Assembly (NCBI RefSeq): GCF_000373185.1
Contig: NZ_KB890660.1
Coordinates: forward strand, 106,849-170,848
Direction of reading: 5' to 3'
DNA length: 64,000 nucleotides
DNA from: Segatella paludivivens DSM 17968 = JCM 13650
GTDB taxonomy: Bacteria; Bacteroidota; Bacteroidia; Bacteroidales; Bacteroidaceae
Below the pieces are notes generated by a model that saw nothing but the letters and a program-made list of their open reading frames with translations, did not search any database and was not told where the DNA came from. Shown one piece after another: positions 46,145-54,924 of the stretch (within the stretch, counting starts at the first letter, position 1; the number at the start of each line of letters is the position of its first letter). A program made the position numbers and the translations under genes.

Positions 46145-48670
46145 TCAATTGTCTGTTGTCAATGTCACATTGTTAAGTCCACTATCTACAGGCTTCCAAT
46201 TGGCATAAGTTGTCTTTTGATAGTTTAAATCTACAATATTTATTTCTTTCATCTTGCGCCATTTAATTCCTTTTTTGTCAAGGCTTGAAATGCGGTTTGC
46301 CGGTAGATTTGTTACTTCAATCCGTATTATATTATTACCTTTATGCAAAATATTTTTGCAGTCTAGTATATATGGCACAGCCCAAGCGCAACCGATAAAT
46401 TCTCCATTGATATAAACTCTTGCACTTTCACGCACATCGCCTAGATTGATGTTCCAGCGTGTTTTTGCCTGTGCCGTGTTGAGTTTTACGACAGTTGTGT
46501 AGACACCAGTTCCCATTGTTACTGAAGTTTCGCTGTCTAGATTCTGCCAGTATTGCAATGAGTCTAGATCAAATGTCTTTGAAACCTTTGGTGCCTCTTC
46601 AATGAAACTCAATTGCCATTTATGCTTTGTGAGTTTTATTTCTTGTCGGCTTAGTTTAACAGGCTCATTAATTATTTGTTCTTTAGGACTTCCGTTTCTG
46701 TATGTTTGCAGAATTGCAGATTCTCCACTTTTTAGTTTAATTCTGATTTTCCCATTATTTATTGTTGCCTTATTAATGTCTCCGTTCATCGGATTAAACC
46801 AAGCCGCATCTTTGAATTCTGTTGCTAATGGCATATCGCAGTCAACATCATTTGGTGTTAAGTTTGACATGAAATAATGATAACCTGTTGGATCACTTCG
46901 GCGTATCATTTTCATTCCAGTCTGAAGTTTAATCTGTTCAGGAACGGCACAAAGTGACATTTCCTTTGAGTTAACTCCTAATATTATATGTGCACCTTGT
47001 TTTTCAAGTTCAGCGAGATGTGCTTTCACTTCAGATGTCATAATATTGTTACCAGGTATTATCAGCGCTTTATATCTAGCTCCGCCAATTGTTTTCAATG
47101 TCCCGTTCTCGCAAGTTGTTGAAAGTATATAGCGGTCACTTATATAGTCACAGTCATAGCCTAATGAGTCGATTTTCATTATTGCACGAATGAATTCAGG
47201 TGCTTTCTTTGCCATACTGTGTATGTCAAATTGCATAAGTCTTTGTCCTTTTTCTTTTTCCCACATATCTCTTACTGGGAGATATACGATGAAGTCGTTG
47301 TCAGGCTGTCCCCATTGCAGAAAACTTTGGCATCTAGTGATATAACTCATAAGGTAAGGAGCATCACGCCAGATTGAATTAGTAGGACTCATGTCTACTG
47401 ATGCATAAAATTTCCAACCTGGCCATTCTGCATCTTTAGGACTGTATGCCGTTCCATGAAAAAACATATGGTTTACTCCTGCACAGAACATTAGGTCCAT
47501 GTCTGGTTTCATCTGGCTCAATGATGTACGAAAGTGCTCGGTAAGCCAAGTGAATGTTTCACTTGATGTGAACTGTTTTCCTGTGATATGGGCTGCTGAA
47601 GGAGCATATTTCAGCATACTTAGGTCACTGAAATTAGTTCTTGTCATTCCTGGATCTTTGCGCAATCCTTTTATTTTGAAGTCAGATAATCCAAATCCTT
47701 CTATCTCAGGGATATCAACAGCGGCGTAACAATCAATGAGGTTTGCTGGACTTCCATGAGCCTGATTTCTTGTTATGGCTCCGTGGCTGTGCGCCCATGC
47801 TGTCCATTGATTCGTGAAATTTTCCAATAGCATATCGCTTAATGTTTCACGATAATCGGATAACGTCTTACTGTCCCCGTCAAGTAGTTTGTCGAAACAA
47901 GTCTCTAGTTTGTATCCTCTACGTTTCGCAAATTCATCAAGTAATGTAGGTGTCCAATCTGCGCCATATACCTCATAGCTATCATTGAAGAATGTATGAG
48001 GATATGGAGTCTTTGTTGCATTAAACGCACTGTCAATATGTGCCAGATAGTGCATCACAGAATTTCTATCAAAATGGTCAATCACATATCCTTCACCACC
48101 AGGAGCCGCACGTTTTACCATCTGTCGTGTTCGGCTTATATATAATGCTATAACTCTTTTCTTTCCTTTGATGTCGGATTTGAAAGCCATCGCCTTTTGG
48201 AGTGTTGCAAAAGACTTCTCCTTACTAGGTAATGCAAATGCTATATCTTTTATTTTAGTGTTGAGGCTTACGAGTGTGTCTATAAATACAGCCTTGCACG
48301 CTGCTTCGTTTATTGGAACCCATGGACCACCGAAAGGCCAGCCTGTACCAGTAGCCATGTCAACCTCTATATGATTGTTTTTTGCTTGACATTCTGTATA
48401 TTGCAAAGCCTTCATCCATTCAGGAGAGAGATAGCGTAACTCGTTTTTCTCATTTCCCTGTACTCCATATATTGGAGTTATTTCTACAGCTCCCAATCCA
48501 TGTGATGCATATTCTGCTAGATTCCATTTTAAGTTGGTCGAGTCTACAGCAGATCCAAACCACCACCAACGTGTGCCGGGACGTGATTCCGGTAACTGTT
48601 TAGGCCATGATTGTGAATATATGCTCAATGTTGCTATAGCGCATATAACACATAAAAATATTCTTTTCAT
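46145..48670 (-). CDS. GH106-type alpha-L-rhamnosidase
   Basis: An 841-residue secreted protein with signal peptide ending LSIYSQ. The N-terminal RPGTRWWWFGSAVDSTNLKW and GAVEITPIYGVQGNEKNELR, then VDMATGTGWPFGGPWVP, are the conserved start of the GH106 barrel. A jelly-roll domain near the C-terminus (SARVYINGEFIGCAWAVPYI) completes the architecture. GH106 enzymes remove alpha-L-rhamnose from rhamnogalacturonan or RG-II. It overlaps the upstream GH105 gene by four bases (ATGA), so the two work as a pair: GH105 removes the unsaturated uronic acid and GH106 the next rhamnose. Confidence 0.9.
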   Translation of the reverse strand: MKRIFLCVICAIATLSIYSQSWPKQLPESRPGTRWWWFGSAVDSTNLKWNLAEYASHGLGAVEITPIYGVQGNEKNELRYLSPEWMKALQYTECQAKNNHIEVDMATGTGWPFGGPWVPINEAACKAVFIDTLVSLNTKIKDIAFALPSKEKSFATLQKAMAFKSDIKGKKRVIALYISRTRQMVKRAAPGGEGYVIDHFDRNSVMHYLAHIDSAFNATKTPYPHTFFNDSYEVYGADWTPTLLDEFAKRRGYKLETCFDKLLDGDSKTLSDYRETLSDMLLENFTNQWTAWAHSHGAITRNQAHGSPANLIDCYAAVDIPEIEGFGLSDFKIKGLRKDPGMTRTNFSDLSMLKYAPSAAHITGKQFTSSETFTWLTEHFRTSLSQMKPDMDLMFCAGVNHMFFHGTAYSPKDAEWPGWKFYASVDMSPTNSIWRDAPYLMSYITRCQSFLQWGQPDNDFIVYLPVRDMWEKEKGQRLMQFDIHSMAKKAPEFIRAIMKIDSLGYDCDYISDRYILSTTCENGTLKTIGGARYKALIIPGNNIMTSEVKAHLAELEKQGAHIILGVNSKEMSLCAVPEQIKLQTGMKMIRRSDPTGYHYFMSNLTPNDVDCDMPLATEFKDAAWFNPMNGDINKATINNGKIRIKLKSGESAILQTYRNGSPKEQIINEPVKLSRQEIKLTKHKWQLSFIEEAPKVSKTFDLDSLQYWQNLDSETSVTMGTGVYTTVVKLNTAQAKTRWNINLGDVRESARVYINGEFIGCAWAVPYILDCKNILHKGNNIIRIEVTNLPANRISSLDKKGIKWRKMKEINIVDLNYQKTTYANWKPVDSGLNNVTLTTDN

Positions 48671-49773
48671 TTTTTGTTTAGTTTGTAATATTCAGAAGCT
48701 CCGAGCAGGAAGCAACCTGTACCATAGTCTTCAAAATCAGGTACGCTTGTATATGTAACAGGCTGACCAGCTGAAGGGTCTTTTCCTGTTCCTTGATTCC
48801 AACCTATAAAACCATTTTCGTGTGCACATTCTTCAAGTGCTTTCCATGCTTTTTTGCAAGCTGGAAGATATACTTTCTTGTTAAGATATCCCTTATTTAT
48901 ACCCCAACTCATTCCGTAAAGAAACAGTGCTGTACCAGTCATCTCTTTTCCTGCGTAGTTTGTTGAGACAAGACTTGGATACCAGAAACCATCTTCGTGT
49001 TGGCAACTAAGTATACCTACACTCATCTTCATGAAATCGTTTTTAAGTTGTTTGTAATATTTGTCTTTAGGTGAGAGTTCATTCATCACCCTTACAAGTG
49101 CTGCATATACCCAACCGTTACCACGACTCCAATAACAGTCTTTACCGTCATTTTCTTTATATGGTGGTACAAAATCCTTGTCTCTCCACCATAATCCGTT
49201 TTTAGTATTGAAGAGTCCGCCACCACATGTGTTGCGACTCCAGTGATATGCATTCATTGCATAATCGATGTATTTCCTATCTTTTGTGATATTATACATT
49301 CTTGCATAAACAGGCATAGACATCTGTATAGCGTCAATCCAAGTCCAGTAGTCAACTTTTCCTGATGAAATTTGCTTATCAAGATTTTCTTTCACCTTGT
49401 CTAGCTTCTCATTGCCACCTTCCATTTTGTATCTGTCAAGATATGTCTGCGCACAGCATTGGTCGTCGGCATCGGTTGTTGTTGTACCATTGCGTGGAGT
49501 CCATTTGTGAAAGTTTGCCCAAGTATCTGTATAGTCAAGATATCTTTGTTGTTTGTCGATTGCATATAAAGACATAAGACCTTCATAGTATACGGCACGT
49601 GTCCATAAACTACTTGCTCTTTCTTTCTTCACGAATGTAGGCACTGTCGGATCTGCATACTTTTTCATGAAATAATTATTTACCTTTTGGGCTGTCTCTA
49701 ATATGTTTTGTTGTGCACAAGCTGTACCAAGAGACATAAGCATGATTAGCGCTGTCGCTGTAATCTTTTTCAT
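48667..49773 (-). CDS. GH105 unsaturated rhamnogalacturonyl hydrolase
   Basis: A 368-residue secreted (alpha/alpha)6 hydrolase with signal peptide ending TACAQ. VDYWTWIDAIQMSMPVYARM places the catalytic Asp at residue 147, in the position of the YteR/YesR Asp. CYWSRGNGWVYAALVRVM and the C-terminal DFEDYGTGCFLLGASEYYKL are further family signatures. It hydrates the 4,5-unsaturated galacturonic acid left by rhamnogalacturonan lyases and frees rhamnose-ended products for GH106. No polysaccharide lyase gene lies in the window, so the lyase must be elsewhere. Confidence 0.95.
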   Translation of the reverse strand: MKKITATALIMLMSLGTACAQQNILETAQKVNNYFMKKYADPTVPTFVKKERASSLWTRAVYYEGLMSLYAIDKQQRYLDYTDTWANFHKWTPRNGTTTTDADDQCCAQTYLDRYKMEGGNEKLDKVKENLDKQISSGKVDYWTWIDAIQMSMPVYARMYNITKDRKYIDYAMNAYHWSRNTCGGGLFNTKNGLWWRDKDFVPPYKENDGKDCYWSRGNGWVYAALVRVMNELSPKDKYYKQLKNDFMKMSVGILSCQHEDGFWYPSLVSTNYAGKEMTGTALFLYGMSWGINKGYLNKKVYLPACKKAWKALEECAHENGFIGWNQGTGKDPSAGQPVTYTSVPDFEDYGTGCFLLGASEYYKLNKK

Positions 49774-49882
49774 GTTATATTGTTTTTGATTTTATATATG
49801 CAAAATTAGGATATTTAAGGTCCTTAATTACACAAAAATAGTTCAAAAAGTGGTATTATTGTTCAAAAGAAGCCTATGATGC
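49774..49882 (-). promoter_or_regulatory. GH105-GH106 promoter with 20-bp-spaced direct repeats
   Basis: On the minus strand TAATTTTG (49801-49808) is a -7 element about 30 bp before the ATG. The word gttcaaaa occurs at 49841-49848 and 49861-49868 (exactly 20 bp apart), just upstream of where the -33 should be. This is a plausible tandem site for an AraC-type regulator. The word cacaaaaata (49831-49840) also occurs at the HTCS/GH2 promoter. Confidence 0.45.
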
Positions 49883-51472
49883 TTAAAATTCAGCTTTGTA
49901 GAAGAAGGTAACTTCTTTTTTTGTGGTAGGATGTATAAAGGTCAGTTCTTCTGCATGCAGATATAATCGTTTGTCTTTTTTCCCGTATAGTTCGTCCCCT
50001 TTTATTGGGTTTGCTAGTCCTTCATTGTGAGCGCAATGCATGCGCAACTGGTGTGTTCTGCCAGTTTGCGGATACAGCTCCACTCGGTCAGCCTCCGTGA
50101 AGTGGTATTTTGTTATAGCTTCTTTTCCGTTGATATAATCAACGAGTTGTCTCGGACGGTCGTTTATATCAGGTCTCAATGGGAGAGATATTGTTCCGTC
50201 TTTGTCCTTGGTGTGCGGTGTACTTAGACATGCTACGTATTTCTTGTGAACTTTATGCTGTTTAAACTGCCTTTGAATGTCAAGATATGCATTCATCGTA
50301 CGTGCAATGATTAGCAGACCGCTCGTCGCCATGTCTAGGCGATGTACGATAAGTGGACTATCAGCATTGTCTTTATATCTGCTTCTCATGATACTATACA
50401 CGCTTTGTCTATTGCTTTTTCCTGGAACACTTAGCATTCCTGCTGGTTTGTTCACGATTGCAATATCTTCGTCCTCGTAAATAATTTCTAATGTTCTACT
50501 GTCTTCGCTATCTAAAGGATTAGGTTCTACATCTATGCCTTGGAGCATCCAGTTTAATATAGGCTTACATTTATTGTTGCATGCAGGATAGAAATGCAGA
50601 TGATGGCGTATTTCTTCTTTTGGACTCTTTCCCCACCAGAACATTGCCATACTTATAGGCCGCATATTGTGTGAAAAAGAATATTGTAGCATTTTCGGTT
50701 CACAGCATTCTCCGCTTCCTGCTGGTGGAATTGTATGTAGTTCGTTATAATTATAGAATATGTCAATAAGGTCTTTTTGTTCGCCATTGGCATTCTGCAT
50801 AATGAATTGCTTGAAAAGCCAACGTTGCAGGTAATCGCTTTTTTGGCGACGCTGTTGCTTTAATATATTTATCTCATTGTTTATGTTGTCAACAATGGCT
50901 TGTTTTTCAGCTATCAGTGATGAATATCTTTTCTTAATTCTATGCAGTTCAGCCTTCATGAATTGTGATTGGTGAATCATTTCCTGTGTCAAAGGTTTGT
51001 CATCAGGACGTTCTGCCTTCACCTTTTTTATATACTCTTTATATTTTTCTGTTTCAAGTTTTGCTTCATTGCATGTTGATTGTAATTCCTCTATCGCATT
51101 TCTTTTTCCAACACTGTTTTCACGTGATGTTATTTCCTTGTTAATGGATGATATCTCTGCTTCATGTTGCTTGAAATATCCGTCATGTTGCAAATAGTCA
51201 AATACGGCTGGAACATAACCTTCCCAGTCACTGCGCCCACATATCTGACCGCTATAGCCAGCAATGAATCCTAATTCTTTTTTATTTTCCACAATTAGGA
51301 CACCAAACATCTTACCTTGTTCTATTTCCGAGCGAAATTCTGCATCGGCATTCTCAATCCAATTTCTAACCTTGTCAACTGCTTTTAAGCATAGTTGGTC
51401 AGGTTCGTAATAAAATGGATTGTTAAATCTATCAGGTATAGTATTTGGAGTATTCTCGAATTTGTGGAACAT
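49883..51472 (-). CDS. RluA-family pseudouridine synthase with long N-terminal extension
   Basis: A 529-residue protein. The C-terminal third is a normal RluA catalytic domain: EDIAIVNKPAGMLSVPGKSN, then VHRLDMATSGLLIIARTMN with the catalytic Asp, and ELYPQTGRTHQLRMHCAHNE. It converts uridine to pseudouridine in rRNA or tRNA. The N-terminal 315 or so residues are unusual: a short domain (GVLIVENKKELGFIAGYSGQ), a coiled coil of about 100 residues rich in Glu/Lys, and a region with GSGECCEPKML and FYPACNNKCKPILNWML whose cysteines could bind metal. The Crp/Fnr gene lies 6 bp upstream on the same strand, so it may be co-transcribed. Confidence 0.9.
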   Translation of the reverse strand: MFHKFENTPNTIPDRFNNPFYYEPDQLCLKAVDKVRNWIENADAEFRSEIEQGKMFGVLIVENKKELGFIAGYSGQICGRSDWEGYVPAVFDYLQHDGYFKQHEAEISSINKEITSRENSVGKRNAIEELQSTCNEAKLETEKYKEYIKKVKAERPDDKPLTQEMIHQSQFMKAELHRIKKRYSSLIAEKQAIVDNINNEINILKQQRRQKSDYLQRWLFKQFIMQNANGEQKDLIDIFYNYNELHTIPPAGSGECCEPKMLQYSFSHNMRPISMAMFWWGKSPKEEIRHHLHFYPACNNKCKPILNWMLQGIDVEPNPLDSEDSRTLEIIYEDEDIAIVNKPAGMLSVPGKSNRQSVYSIMRSRYKDNADSPLIVHRLDMATSGLLIIARTMNAYLDIQRQFKQHKVHKKYVACLSTPHTKDKDGTISLPLRPDINDRPRQLVDYINGKEAITKYHFTEADRVELYPQTGRTHQLRMHCAHNEGLANPIKGDELYGKKDKRLYLHAEELTFIHPTTKKEVTFFYKAEF

Positions 51473-51478
51473 TTGATA

Positions 51479-52150
51479 TTATCTTAGTTTTTCTCTATTT
51501 AGTATTTCAATAGTTTTTCCATCAATGCTTATAGCACCCTCTTTTTCAAAGGCACTTAAAACTCTTAGAAGTGAAAACTTCTGTATCCCAAATGAGTCTG
51601 CTATTTCCTGTCGACTGCGATGCAGGTGTATGGTGTTCGAATTTTGTTCTCCTGCGCGTTCCAAAAGAAGATATGCTACTTTTTCTCGGATAGTGAAAAG
51701 ACTTAGCACTTTCATTTTGTGAGTAAGAAAAACATCAATATCAGAAAGTGAGCGAATAAAATTCATACGTATAGTCTCGTCTGTATCAATAAGTCTTTTC
51801 AATGTTTCCGGAGACATTCGCAATATTGTTACCTCTGTGTCGGTCTCAACGCTCACAGGCATATCTCTTTTATGTGAGAATATAAATGCGGGGGCAATAA
51901 TATCACCTTCACTAAGCTGACTTACTTCAACTTGTTTTCCACTCAATGAAACCAATCGACATAAAAGTATTCCGCTTACTACGATGTCAGCGTATTTACA
52001 CGGCATTCCTGCGAGTGTGTATACATCCCGTTTTGCATATTTTACTAATTTGTAGTTTGAACTGCCAAGTGTCAGTTCAATACTTATGTCGTTCATTCCT
52101 TCAAATAAAGGGCATTTATGCAATGCATGTAATACTTTGTCGTTTATCAT
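51479..52150 (-). CDS. Crp/Fnr-family transcriptional regulator
   Basis: A 223-residue protein. The N-terminal cyclic-nucleotide-like beta-roll (YTLAGMPCKYADIVVSGILL, LSEGDIIAPAFIFSHKRDMP) is followed by the dimer helix and a winged helix (HRSRQEIADSFGIQKFSLLR, residues about 170-190). The roll lacks the Arg/Ser pair used for cAMP and has no N-terminal Cys cluster of true FNR, so its ligand is unclear; a haem- or nitric-oxide-linked HcpR-like role is possible because a YgbA_NO gene is next door. It precedes the RluA gene by 6 bp. Confidence 0.9.
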   Translation of the reverse strand: MINDKVLHALHKCPLFEGMNDISIELTLGSSNYKLVKYAKRDVYTLAGMPCKYADIVVSGILLCRLVSLSGKQVEVSQLSEGDIIAPAFIFSHKRDMPVSVETDTEVTILRMSPETLKRLIDTDETIRMNFIRSLSDIDVFLTHKMKVLSLFTIREKVAYLLLERAGEQNSNTIHLHRSRQEIADSFGIQKFSLLRVLSAFEKEGAISIDGKTIEILNREKLR

Positions 52151-52214
52151 CCTAATCAGATTTAATATGTATCTGCAAATATAATAAAGAAAAATGAAAT
52201 TTGCAAGAAAGTTT

Positions 52215-52511
52215 TTATTTACCTAGCAGATGTTTTATAGCAGCTATAGGCTTATAAAAAAGCATTCTAGGTCCAGCCCATCTCATAACTATTCTTATTT
52301 GTTCGCGCATTTCTGGCTTATAACAATGTACAGGACAATTCTTACATGCCATTTTGTTTTCACCCCATTTGCATTTATCAAGACGCAGACAGCAATAGTC
52401 TATCAATTTTTGATATTGCTCGTCTGGTTTTGGCATGTTTAGTTTGTGGCGACAATATAAAGTTACCATCTGCCTGATCGTATTTTTATCTTTCTCAATC
52501 TTTTTTCCCAT
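52215..52511 (-). CDS. YgbA_NO (nitrous-oxide-stimulated promoter) family protein
   Basis: A 98-residue protein of the usual family length. CKNCPVHCYKPEMREQIRIV followed by MRWAGPRMLFYKPIAAIKHL is the conserved block, preceded by a cysteine-containing YCCLRLDKCKWGE segment. The five or more Cys could hold a metal or iron-sulfur centre. E. coli YgbA belongs to the NsrR nitric-oxide regulon (recalled), but the biochemical role is unknown. The gene lies 64 bp upstream of the Crp/Fnr gene in the same direction, and a TACCTTTG element sits just before its start on the minus strand. Confidence 0.88.
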   Translation of the reverse strand: MGKKIEKDKNTIRQMVTLYCRHKLNMPKPDEQYQKLIDYCCLRLDKCKWGENKMACKNCPVHCYKPEMREQIRIVMRWAGPRMLFYKPIAAIKHLLGK

Positions 52512-52587
52512 TCTGCAAAGGTAATATAATAAGGTGGAAATACAAAAACGTATTTTTGGTAAATTAATCAGTAATTTGGTTATTATG

Positions 52588-52614
52588 TATTTCGATTATT
52601 TGAAATACCTTTGC
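52588..52614 (+). promoter_or_regulatory. dxs-like gene promoter with overlapping inverted repeat
   Basis: gtatttc (52588-52594) and gaaatac (52603-52609) form a perfect dyad with an 8-nt spacer that overlaps the -7 element TACCTTTG (52607-52614). A repressor bound here would block the promoter. Confidence 0.5.
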
Positions 52615-52639
52615 ATCCGTAAGAATATAATTGATAGAT

Positions 52640-54403
52640 ATGTATATAGAAAAAATTAATAGTCCTAAAGATCTGAAGAGTCTTAGCATTGAACAACTAA
52701 AAGTTGTAGCTGATGAAGTTCGTGCAGGAGTTCTTAATCGTGTAAGTAATCATGGTGGACATGTTGGACCTAATTTGGGCTTTACCGAAGCCACAGTTGC
52801 TCTGCATTATGTTTTTAATGCTCCTGAAGATAAATTCGTTTTTGATATCAGTCACCAAAGTTATCCTCATAAGATGCTTACAGGACGTGCAAAAGGATTT
52901 CTTGATGTTAGTGATATGGATGCAATTTCTGGGTATTCTTCTCCACTTGAAAATCCAGAGTATGATAATTTCGAAATAGGTCATACATCAACATCGGTAG
53001 CTCTTGCTTCGGGGTTACAGAAAGCTCGTGATATAATGGGTGGAACAGAAAACGTTATTGCTGTAATCGGAGATGGATCACTCTCTGGTGGTGAGGCTTT
53101 TGAAGGCTTGGATACAGCAAGCGAAATTGGAACCAACATTATTGTCGTGGTTAATGATAATGAAATGAGCATTGTCGAAAACCATGGCGGTCTTTATAAG
53201 AACTTGAAACTGTTGCGTGAGTCCAACGGTCAGGCTGAGTTGAATTTCTTTAAGGCAATGGGGTATGATTATATGTATGTCGAAGATGGTAATGATATAT
53301 CTAAACTTGTTGAGACATTCAAAAAGGTGAAGGATATTGATCATCCAATAGTAGTACATATACATACAGAAAAAGGTCATGGGTATAAACCTGCTGTTGA
53401 AAATAAGGAAAATTGGCATTGGAGTATGCCTTTCAATATAGAAGATGGTAGTTTAAAGAATCCTAGTGGTGGAGAAAATATTTCTTCGATGCTTGGTGAT
53501 TGGCTACTTGAAGAAATGAAGCGTGATGAAAAACTTGTTGTCATAGCAGCAGGCGTACCAAGATGTTACGGATATGATAAGCAGAAAAGAGAACAAGCTG
53601 GTAAGCAGTTTATTGATGTTGGTATTGCTGAAGAGGAAGCTGTTGCTTTGGCTTCTGGTATGGCAAAGCGAGGAGCGCATCCTGTGTTCAGTGATTTTGC
53701 TACATTTTTTCAGCGTACTTACGATCAGCTGTGCCAAGATTTAGCTGTGAATGGTAATCCTGCCGTATTTAATGTTCTTGGAGCAACAATATATGGAATG
53801 AACGATTTCACTCATATTTGTTTCTTTGATATTCCAATGATAAGTCATATACCTAATCTGCATTATCTTGCACCGACAAGTTATGAGGAACTTATTGCTA
53901 TGGAGAAATGGGCTATTAATCAGGATAAATACAGTATTGCAATTCGTGTGCCTGAAGGACCTGTTGTTCATAGTTGTGAGGAGTATGACACTGACTATAG
54001 CGATCTGAATAAATTTAAGATGGCACATCGTGGCGAGAAAATAGCTATTATCGCTGTTGGCAACTTCTTTCAAAAAGGAGAAAAAATAAGACAGTCTCTT
54101 GCTAATGACGGAATAGATGCTACTCTTATTAATCCTCGTTATCTCTCTGGAGTGGATGAGAATATGCTTGATGGACTGAAAAAAGACCACCAGATTGTGG
54201 TTACTATTGAGGATGGTAGTCTTGATGGTGGATTTGGAGAACGTATTTCACGTTTCTATGGTCCTACAATAATGAAAGTTCTGAGCTTCGGAATTAAGAA
54301 AGCACTTTATGATCGTTATGATGCAAATAAGCTGTTGCATGATAACAATCTTACAGATGAGCAAATTTTAGTTAGTGTTAAATCAGTTTTGAATAATTAT
54401 TAA
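52640..54403 (+). CDS. DXS-like thiamine-diphosphate enzyme
   Basis: 587 residues from the ATG at 52640 (a TTG nine bases upstream is less likely). The ThDP-binding region AVIGDGSLSGGEAFEGLDTA and the substrate-side FDISHQSYPHKMLTGR follow 1-deoxy-D-xylulose-5-phosphate synthase. VGIAEEEAVALASGMAKRGA aligns with the canonical IAEQHAVT block but has EEEA in place of EQHA, and the DRAG-VG motif before TH is replaced by IYGMNDFTH. It is about 30-40 residues shorter than normal DXS. It may be a paralogue with a related carboligase activity; true Dxs function is possible but uncertain. It is divergent from the YgbA_NO gene. Confidence 0.8.
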   Translation: MYIEKINSPKDLKSLSIEQLKVVADEVRAGVLNRVSNHGGHVGPNLGFTEATVALHYVFNAPEDKFVFDISHQSYPHKMLTGRAKGFLDVSDMDAISGYSSPLENPEYDNFEIGHTSTSVALASGLQKARDIMGGTENVIAVIGDGSLSGGEAFEGLDTASEIGTNIIVVVNDNEMSIVENHGGLYKNLKLLRESNGQAELNFFKAMGYDYMYVEDGNDISKLVETFKKVKDIDHPIVVHIHTEKGHGYKPAVENKENWHWSMPFNIEDGSLKNPSGGENISSMLGDWLLEEMKRDEKLVVIAAGVPRCYGYDKQKREQAGKQFIDVGIAEEEAVALASGMAKRGAHPVFSDFATFFQRTYDQLCQDLAVNGNPAVFNVLGATIYGMNDFTHICFFDIPMISHIPNLHYLAPTSYEELIAMEKWAINQDKYSIAIRVPEGPVVHSCEEYDTDYSDLNKFKMAHRGEKIAIIAVGNFFQKGEKIRQSLANDGIDATLINPRYLSGVDENMLDGLKKDHQIVVTIEDGSLDGGFGERISRFYGPTIMKVLSFGIKKALYDRYDANKLLHDNNLTDEQILVSVKSVLNNY

Positions 54404-54452
54404 TAAAAAATGATAGTTTGGCATTTAAATGCTTGCTATAAGCCGTCTTAAA

Positions 54453-54481
54453 CCACATGCCGAAAGGCTTGTGGCTTTTTT
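54453..54481 (+). terminator. Terminator of the DXS-like gene
   Basis: ccacatgcc (54453-54461), GAAA loop, ggcttgtgg (54466-54474), one internal mismatch, then cttttttatt. Confidence 0.8.
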
Positions 54482-54515
54482 ATTCCTTTTTTTATAAATA
54501 ATTATTCGAATAAAG

Positions 54516-54547
54516 TTTGGAGCTTTAAATATATTTTTATACCTTTG
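54516..54547 (+). promoter_or_regulatory. Bacteroidetes-type promoter of the 54.6-kb transcript
   Basis: TTTG (54516-54519), 20-bp spacer, TACCTTTG (54540-54547): an exact consensus match, right after the preceding terminator. Confidence 0.75.
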
Positions 54548-54553
54548 CGATGC

Positions 54554-54864
54554 ATAAAAGAAGGAAGAAGCTTTGATGAAAATGGAATTATTTGGCTTAT
54601 AAATATTTGGCATTAGTTTTTATTGCCAGAGATATAAATGAAACATTATTTTTTGTTTTGAAAACGACTCATAAACTTGATATTAAAAATATACATGGTG
54701 GAATAATCGTGTGAATGTGCATTCTATGTTGTAAAGATAAAATGTTTAAATGTCTATTGTAGACTTTAATAATTTACATGCATATCGAATGATAAAAGAA
54801 TTTTATTTACTTGAGTCAATTTAAGTATGGGGCGTATTGCAGCTGTGAAGCTGGTACGCCTTTT
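54554..54864 (+). ncRNA. Putative ~310-nt noncoding RNA or leader
   Basis: Transcription from the consensus promoter would cross about 310 nt with only tiny ORFs (under 10 codons) and stop at a terminator: ggcgta (54831-54836) and tacgcc (54855-54860), nested with cagct (54840-54844) and agctg (54849-54853), then a short T-run. The CE2 gene starts about 60 bp beyond, so this could be a regulated leader of that gene with read-through, or an independent RNA. Confidence 0.5.
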
Positions 54865-54924
54865 CTATTTCCACAATATTATCATCCAGCAAACGTTATA
54901 TAATTGATTTTATAATAATTTAAT

